Shown here one piece after another: positions 57,151-64,000 of a stretch of DNA of 64,000 nt. Location of the stretch: NCBI GenBank assembly GCA_026874595.1, contig CM049307.1, forward strand, positions 91,019,830 through 91,083,829, in the 5' to 3' direction. The notes under the pieces are model-generated. The model saw only the letters and a list, made by a program, of their open reading frames with translations, ran no database searches and was not told the DNA's origin. The position numbers and the translations under genes are program-made. This DNA is from Sipunculus nudus (Eukaryota; Annelida; Sipuncula; Golfingiida; Sipunculidae). The stretch's first letter is position 1; each line of letters begins with the position of its first letter.

Positions 57151-57298
57151 TGTTACGGGCTGACATAAAACGGACCAAACTGTCTCGCTAGTGAAGCTTG
57201 CTTTTCTAGCGAAGCGGTTAGAACGCTGGACATGTGCGCCCCCGACATGGGTTCGACTGCCGGATCGGCCTAGAATTTTCCCCTGAGTAATTGTAACA
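57151..57298 (+). mobile_element. Solo LTR of the TRIM-like element
   Basis: This 148-bp block starts TGTTACGGGC and ends TTGTAACA. It matches both LTRs at 43.57-43.96 kb and keeps the part deleted from the 3' LTR there. It has a perfect A box TAGCGAAGCGG (57,207-57,217) and a B box GGTTCGACTGC (57,250-57,260), about 32 bp apart as in tRNA genes. Flanking CAAAG and CAAGA could be a mutated 5-bp target-site duplication. No primer-binding site or second LTR follows. Confidence 0.78.
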
Positions 57299-59243
57299 CA
57301 AGATAATCCTGATCAGACTTGCATGTGTAGGTCTACCAACCCTTTCCAAGGGCAATTCCAGAGCAGAGCCCCACGTATAGTGATAGAATCGTTGCAATTT
57401 AAATACACCATGGTACTTCAGATTAACTGCAAAATTTAACGGATTGTTCCTTAAAAGATATCCACAACATATAATCAGATCTTCTCATAACGTCTTCAGT
57501 TAATTTGCAAACCAAATAACTAGAGATTAAACGCCATTCCTATCGCGACGTGGCGAAGGTATAAATATCTGTTCTAATATACCACATATGTGTTATGCAT
57601 ATGTTCCTAACCCCCCCCCCCCCCCCCCCTTTCCCCACACCAGTACCCTGGCACACATAAACAAGTGTGCCGGCAGAAGAAGTAGACGAATTTCGTATGT
57701 AGAAGAATAAAATGATGAATACCTCCCCAGAATGAGAATTTTCTGAATTCAATTCAGTATATTGTTTCGATTAATTATTTTATTTTAAAAATACCATTAA
57801 ACAACCCGCCTTAAAAATAAGGACCCCCGCTTAAAATGTGGTCAACGCACCCTTCGTTATGATAAAGACTACGAAAGCCCCATCATCACCATTGTCCTCG
57901 GAAAGGATTTCACTAACTAAAATATATTGCTTATAACCTAATTAGTATATTACACGAGTATTACAACATTATTTGAAATCAGACCCCTACATTATTAGGG
58001 GCTCTTTCACACAGTCTTATGTAAATCAGTATTGCAGTTTCAACTAAATTGTACCGACAGACAAATCAACAAACAGATTCACAAATAAAACCAGCGAACA
58101 AACACGACCTAAAACATAACTTCCATGGCATGACAATGTATGAGGTTATGTTTTTAGGAAGTCTGTACCCTGGGTCCTTAAACCTACTTGCTGTATATTC
58201 ATAATTGTGCCCTTTACGGGTAATACTCAACACGTACCAGTTTCTTTTCAACATATTCATTGACAAGCATGTTGTGTTTGTAAAACGTTCCGCCGGAAAT
58301 AGGACTCCCTACACGCGCGTTAAGCACGTCCCTAAGCAGATGTTGATGCTAAGTTTAAGAATTACCGTTCACTGTCTCTAAGAGAATATTTATACAATAC
58401 CTCTCTTAATCTATCCGTGGTAGGGTTGTCAGAGAAATTGGTTTCATCAATTTAGCGGCTTGGACCAGAAAGGCACTTACAGCATGAAACGCAAAACCAC
58501 TCTAGCCCATTATGTAGATCATGCCTGACTGCAGTATTTCTTTCGAGAGAGAAACATTGGAAGCACATGTTCAGGTTATTGTATAAAACTTTTAAATGGA
58601 TGGAAGAAAAGTCTGTGAGACAGAAGGCTTTGGGTTAAATGCCTTCCATAATGTCGGATAGCGTCTTGAATCTGGAGTGGTCAATACCACGTGTGTAGGA
58701 GGAGAACACCAAAAGTCAGTACGACTAATTCAGGACGCTCGCCTTTCTCTCTCTGGCTGTCTGTCTGTCTCATTCTTTTTCTTTTCCCCCTCTTATTTCT
58801 ATATCCATCAATGGCATACAGCTTTTTTAGTCAATACATTTATTATTTTGCTACATATTGTTAGATAGATCGCAGCGATAACTCAAATGTTGTCCTATTT
58901 TAACATGTAATAATTGTATACAGAAAGAAAAAAATACATAGAAGGAAGATTAGTTTAACTATATGAAATTTTCAATTGGTTTAAACCATTCCATTAATTG
59001 TCATGCTGCTGTATTCTACCATTTTTCTCAGCAACCATGTCCTCCATATATTTAACTTTCTTTATATGCCTTTTTGTTCAATCCCAATGATAATACTTCT
59101 CTTGTGTCAAGGCAACAAATATAATAAAGATATACATAAAAACAATACATCAATTATCTTTTTCCGTTATGTACTTTAGAAACCGGAAATATAATATACG
59201 GACAGAATATTAACAATGTTTACAATTTATTCTAGAGAATTCC
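57299..59243. other. No gene; poly-C at 57,611-57,629
   Basis: A run of 19 C is at 57,611-57,629. Frames are short (63-70 codons). I see nothing else. Confidence 0.45.
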
Positions 59244-59323
59244 TGTAACGCGTGTTTACTGGGTTATGTGGGATCCTTAAGACTGTTCGAGAAGTGGAAA
59301 ATTCTCGGCTTGAGATGTGAAGG

Positions 59324-59331
59324 TATATAAA
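59324..59331 (+). promoter_or_regulatory. TATA box in LTR-1
   Basis: TATATAAA is followed by GTGGCTGTGTTTTAGA, a block shared (minus strand) by the other two LTRs just after their TATA-like sequence. This is the presumed Pol II promoter of the retroelement. Confidence 0.6.
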
Positions 59332-59688
59332 GTGGCTGTGTTTTAGAACCAGGGGGCAGAGAGAGCAGAGAAGATTCCAGCGGACGCAGAAGCGTTTGTG
59401 TCGGTTTGTGGGACCTTATCCGACGTGTGCGGCAATTATAGATTTTCTAAGACTTTCTCCTGGATTTAATGCATTTGGACTTCAGTTTACTTTCTGGATT
59501 GTTACGAGAGCTTTACACTGGACTGTCATTCTCTGAGAGTATACATTTTAAGAACTTATCCTTGTGACGGTGTTGGTATAACTGTGCACATTATTTTTCT
59601 GTGTGATTGTATTGAGTTGTTGTTATACCGCTGTTTTACTGTATAATTGTATTGATTTAGTGTAGTGTAATGTTCGGGTTGTTTTAAG

Positions 59689-59694
59689 AATAAA
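59689..59694 (+). promoter_or_regulatory. Polyadenylation signal in LTR-1
   Basis: AATAAA lies about 365 bp after the TATA box and just before a block conserved in all three LTRs. Confidence 0.55.
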
Positions 59695-59848
59695 TTATAG
59701 TTATTTGTTAACAAAAAAACACTGGCTTTTTTATTCATTCCCCTAGACATTTCACGCTGCCTAGTGTTACAGAATCTGATTTTTTTAAATCTCCGTTACA
59801 GAATTTGTGTTCATCACGCATACGTGATCTGTTTATATTAGGTTTCGT

Positions 59849-59852
<4 letters not shown>

Positions 59853-59894
<42 letters not shown>
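59853..59894. repeat. (TA)n microsatellite
   Basis: A pure AT run directly against the LTR right end. Confidence 0.95.
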
Positions 59895-59896
<2 letters not shown>

Positions 59897-59989
59897 ATTT
59901 GAAACCTGTTTTTTGACACGTTAATAATAGTATCTTCCAGATGCATAAATATCCCTCAGGTAAATGTATATCCAAATTGAAAGAAGTAT

Positions 59990-62130
59990 CGCTACACAGA
60001 GCAATGCCTTCCATTTTGGAGGTATTGCGTGTTTGACTGACAACCTATGAATAAAATATTTTTATGGCAATACTTGACAGATTTGAAATGTCAGATAAAT
60101 ACTTTTTCCAGTCCGTTGGTATGGTTAAATGCTGAACATACTAGTATTCTATTCCTAAATTATCCAGGTTCTTAAAATATACTGGTTTACGGTCAACTTT
60201 TATGTACTTATTTTTCCACACCTGTGGAGCAAAGTAGCCGCCATATTAGTGTGCTCTTTGAGCTTTACTTTGCTATACTTTGAAACAATTCTCATAGAAT
60301 TTAGGATTTTTCTCTGTATATTACTGCCATCGAAATTCGAACCCATGTTTCCCATGCAACCTATTCTGTTGGAATATTGATCAGGTATGGCTGTAAATTT
60401 TGTATTTTTCAACTTTTTTTCATTCTGGTTATATAGGTAACCCTCTGATATAAAACACTTTCACCATCTAGTAACTTAATGCATCTTTTTTCTGCTCACC
60501 AAAAAGTACCTCATATTTAAGGTTTGGTTTCCTTCCCTGCGATATAAAATCCACCATAAAATTGTCAAAGCTCTTGGTTTCCATAAATTGAATAATACTC
60601 GGATCTTATTATAAATATTTTCAAAATTAAACATGTTACAGAGGTCTTGTCTATTTGAAAAATATATCACAATAATTTTTATTGATTCTGCATATATATA
60701 TAAAACCATCTGAACCGGCTATAAAACTTAAACGAATTTATTTTCCTCCCCAGGCATGCCGCTTCATATTCATTTTAATTGATGACTACTGAGGAACATT
60801 CCTTAAATCTCACAAAAATTTTACAAACCGCTTTCGTTTGAATCGATGTCCCTGAGACAAAAATGTCGTAAAATCAGCAAAAAGGCACTGTTTTATTTCA
60901 AAGTTACCAATATGAATGCCTTTAACAGTATGGGAATCTCTTAGTAATATTGCCAAAACTTCAATAACAAGTTAAAATAAATATAGAGCCAATGTGGTTC
61001 CCAGTCGGGTTCCCTCTTTAGATCGAAATACCCTGGTACCACGCTAAATTAAAAAAAAAAAATTAATATTTAGAGTCAAATGCTGCTGCAAAATCTATAG
61101 CGAAGAGAATAACCGGTTTACTTTGTTAAGACACAAAAATCAATGACATCATTTATAAGACGGGTTGTAACTGATATTTTTCGATCATTAATAAAGGCCG
61201 TTTGAACATCACCTATTATTTTTGGCAAAACTGTCTGAATATATTTAACTTAAATTTTTACTTAGGACTTTAACATCGGCATTTTCTAAACTAATTGGCC
61301 TCCATGAAGACACATATCTGTTATATTTACCTGTTTTTTCCGAAAATTGTTACCACTGCTTGTAAGTGACCCTTCTATATGACTTTTATTTAAGCAGTTA
61401 ACAAAATCGTCCCCTAGTACGTCAAACAATTGGATGTTGAATTCATTTGCCCAACCATCATTACCTGGGGTTTTATTATTTTTCATTTCTTCTAAGGCTG
61501 CTCAAACTTCGTCTTTACTTACAAGACCCACAAAAACTCTACTTCGGCTGCTGGAAGTGTTGAAAAATTTATGTCGGAAAGAAGTTTTGGTTGTCCAATC
61601 TCTTGAATATAATTCGCTCTTTTATGTTTCTTCTAGAAAACAATTTTTCTTTCATATTGCAACCTTGATCAGTGATTTCTTTATCCTCCACTACCAATGT
61701 TCAAATGGTTGATTTTCGTTTATTACTTCTCTCAAGATTAATAAGAAATACTTTGTACTGCATTTTCCCTCCTCAAACTACTTCACTCTGCATCTGATTA
61801 TTAAGCCTCGGGTAATTTTCTGATAATAATCTTCTATTTCCTGTTTGATCAGATTATAATTTATTTATTCACAGGTTTATCTCAGCATATTTTTAACTTT
61901 TTGTTCTAATAAATAAAGCGTAGCTCTGTCTTATTTAATTTTATCCTTGAAAACTTGATCGTAATTCTTTTATTTTATATTTAACCTAATCACACAATAT
62001 TTTTTCATCTATTTCTTTGCCTATATTTTCTTTCAGATTTGAGATATAACTTCAATAAAGTCTGCATCCTTTAACAGGGAGACATTTAACTTCCAGTAAG
62101 AAGGAATATGTGAACGATTGGGTTCTGTTT
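59990..62130 (-). mobile_element. L1-type LINE, broken ORF2 (endonuclease end and reverse transcriptase)
   Basis: Minus-strand frames give, in the right order: YWKLNVSLLKDADF (62,041-62,103, the end of the endonuclease domain in L1/Tx1-type ORF2); KYFLLILREV (near 61,735); NNKTPGNDGWANEF (about 61,438-61,486); PISLENADVKVLS (about 61,262-61,300); GDVQTAFINDRKIS (61,165-61,217); FAIDFAAAFDS (RT motif A, about 61,070-61,110); GIHIGNFEIKQCLFADFTTFL (ending near 60,865; the catalytic FADD box reads FADF); and IYNKIRVLFNLWKPRALTI (about 60,560-60,620). Frameshifts and stops separate them, so the copy is dead. Most of the endonuclease and any ORF1 are missing. The clade is L1-like (L1 or Tx1). Confidence 0.85.
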
Positions 62131-62164
62131 TTAACATGTCCCTCTTTTTCTTTCGTTATCTCTT

Positions 62165-62400
62165 TCTCTCTATATATTTACATTGTTTATATTTTATATT
62201 ATATAGATTATATATATGTATATATTAATTTATTATTATTATTTTCTTTTTATATATTATAAAGTATTTCATATATTTCATAAATTGTTATACATAGGTT
62301 ACAATTTATATATTTGATATTATAAAATATTATAATATTTATTATGATATAATAAAATATATATTTTTTATAATTATATATATTAGACTAATTGTTTATA
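62165..62400. repeat. AT-only low-complexity tract
   Basis: Nearly pure A/T sequence with TATAT, ATTATT and TTATAAT words. It lies where the LINE's upstream part would be expected. Confidence 0.85.
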
Positions 62401-63910
62401 CAATTAAAATAGGATTTTTTTCCTAAATCTCCTGACATCTGGCAATCAAAGACGAAACAGTTACAATTTTACGATTACAATAACAGGTTTTACTTTAAAA
62501 TATAATTAAGTCATAAAATTTCACGTGTTAATCTTCAATATTTTTAAACAATGTCAGAAATTATTAGCATGATTCCATTAGGACAAAAATGCCATCGTTT
62601 TCAACGCTAAATGAAATCTTGACAAGAACATTTGCCAGGAGCGGGCAAGTAGGAATTGCGTGGCAACGATACAGGCCTACCGCCAGTTATAATATAGATT
62701 TACCGTTAATCGCCTGACTACAATGAGCATGGAGTCTGTATTTTGCTCGGAATAACATCATATTCATTTCAAAATATTATTAATTCAAGATAAAATATAA
62801 AAAAAATACATGTTTTAATAAAAATAAACACTTGTCACTCTCAGATACATAATGGTGAAATATTAAAATATATAATACATATTCTGATTAGCATATGCGA
62901 ATAAGAAACACGTGACAGAACGTTAAAACTAGTGATATTTGAGTCAGAGCACGGCCAAAAATCATGATAAAAGTCATTATCAAAGAGCCAAATTATTTAA
63001 CTCAGCACAAAGAATTATACACTTTCAAAATAATTCCGTGATCCCTTGTCCTGGTGGACTAACAATTTTATACGTACCTACTTATTTCTTAACTGAAGGA
63101 GCAACCCAGACACCAGTCTACACGCCAAAATACACGTTCCGATCAAATAATTGTTTCTTCAGACCAGACCAAGGAGGGTTAAGCCCTTATTACAAACATG
63201 AGATTGCACGAGGACTTAAATGGGAGGTTTTCATCGTCTATCATAATAATCAAATTATCCTTGCCAAGGGAAAACTCATGGTCATTTTGTGCCAAATACC
63301 GTGTAAAATACCTGAGTAGATGAAAAAAAAAAAACTAATAATACGCTTGTGTCCTCGGACTTATTAACAAGTCTAAGTGGAATGCTGGGGCATGGAAGAT
63401 GATTCTCGTAATAAAGGGATCTTGTGGGAATATCAACAATTCCTTAATCAGGACAAACAAAACATATATAAATTTTTTAAAATTTAATTGGCAGGAGTCC
63501 CTTTACCTTCCCTCTCTTAGTTAGCATGACATTTCTCATTGTGGACGAGGAAGTTTAGGGACAAGTTTGGGTTATTTATATTGACATGAAAAGAGATCAT
63601 CTTAAAGAGAAGAATTAGCGTATTGCCGTGCTCTGTTTCTAATCGTTAAGCTTTTTGCAATACAATATTGTTTTAATCAAAATATGTGATATCTTAAAAA
63701 GAATCTCCGATTCAATGTCAGATTCCATTGAAGTCGTTGACTTGTTTTAGATTTCACCCGGCTGTTTGTTCTTTAAACCAGAACGCTGCCGGCATGGGAG
63801 TCCTATCAATTGTCGGGTCACTGAGGCGCAGGTCCTCCGAGAGGATTCCTTTAAGGCGGTACAAAAACGTTGCCGGGCCCCTTCCCCGTCCCAGCACTGT
63901 TATTATTATA

Positions 63911-63919
<9 letters not shown>
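62401..63919. other. No gene recognised; 126-codon frame at 62,939-63,319
   Basis: The plus-strand frame at 62,939-63,319 gives a soluble-looking product with balanced composition. I recognise no motif, and I see no promoter or splice context to support it. The GC-richer block at 63,780-63,900 is not assigned. Confidence 0.35.

Positions 63920-63960
<41 letters not shown>
63920..63960. repeat. (TA)n microsatellite
   Basis: A pure TA run of about 40 bp. Confidence 0.95.
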
Positions 63961-63962
<2 letters not shown>

Positions 63963-64000
63963 AAAACTATGAAAAGACGGTTAAATTAGGAATACACGTC

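Larger units (their letters stand above)
59244..59852 (+). mobile_element. Solo LTR, family LTR-1, 609 bp
   Basis: It starts TGTAACGCG and ends TTTCGTAACA and lies in opposite orientation to the copies at 19.2 and 50.3 kb. The layout is that of a complete U3-R-U5: TATA box TATATAAA at 59,324-59,331, the likely start of transcription about 25-30 bp on, polyadenylation signal AATAAA at 59,689-59,694, then the conserved TTTGTTAACAAAAAAACACTG block and U5. The U3 is much shorter than in the 50-kb copy. A TA microsatellite abuts the right end and may have removed any target-site duplication. Confidence 0.8.

Noticed and set aside
62939-63319. 126-codon plus-strand open frame
   Set aside because: It has no known motif and no splice or promoter context. 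Its length is within what chance would give in this window. It is noted in the stretch description but not called as a gene.
1-64000. CRISPR arrays, bacterial operons, rRNA genes, integrated viral genomes
   Set aside because: None was seen. Repeats are of eukaryotic transposon and satellite types, there are no regularly spaced short repeats with unique spacers, and no viral structural or replication genes were recognised.

Overview
This window looks like non-coding, transposon-rich DNA from an animal nuclear genome. The background is AT-rich, with many (TA)n, (AAT)n and (TC)n microsatellites, long poly-C/poly-G runs and several tRNA-derived SINE families. There is no bacterial-style gene packing and there are no long open frames. 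One SINE (about 23.05-23.28 kb) has a body block that I associate, from memory only, with bivalve and other molluscan SINEs. A marine mollusc, perhaps a bivalve, is therefore the best guess, but I cannot prove it from sequence alone. I found no host protein-coding gene, rRNA or functional tRNA that I can support. The longest open frame (169 codons, minus strand, 34.9-35.4 kb) is about what chance would give in 64 kb of AT-rich DNA.

Layout. 0-9 kb: a CpG-rich terminal-inverted-repeat (TIR) element cut by the window edge, SINE-A copies (one with a perfect 10-bp target-site duplication, TSD), a SINE-B fragment, and a 1.7-kb TIR element holding microsatellites and a minisatellite. 9-20 kb: mostly featureless AT-rich DNA, with another SINE-A, a second CpG-rich TIR element, a CR1/L2-like LINE 3' end and a solo LTR. 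20-33 kb: a three-unit tandem array of about 320 bp, SINE-C, a hAT-type DNA element with a perfect 8-bp TSD, and a 241-bp repeat present twice, once inside and once outside that element. 33-42 kb: the fourth SINE-A, quiet DNA and a CpG-rich MITE. 42.5-44 kb: a cluster of Pol III-like elements, namely two SINE-B copies in opposite orientation and a miniature LTR retrotransposon (TRIM-like). 50-57 kb: a second solo LTR with a 4-bp TSD, an 18-bp minisatellite, a tandem array of about 330 bp, and a lone LTR of the miniature element. 59-62 kb: a third solo LTR and a broken L1-type LINE.

The most interesting object is the miniature LTR element at 43,571-43,963. It has two LTRs of 155 and 120 bp, a 13-nt perfect primer-binding site for tRNA-Pro, a polypurine tract and no coding capacity. 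Its LTRs also carry tRNA-like A/B-box promoter motifs, so it seems to combine a Pol III-type internal promoter with LTR-retrotransposon priming signals. It depends for movement on proteins not encoded here. None of the mobile elements in the window appears able to move by itself.
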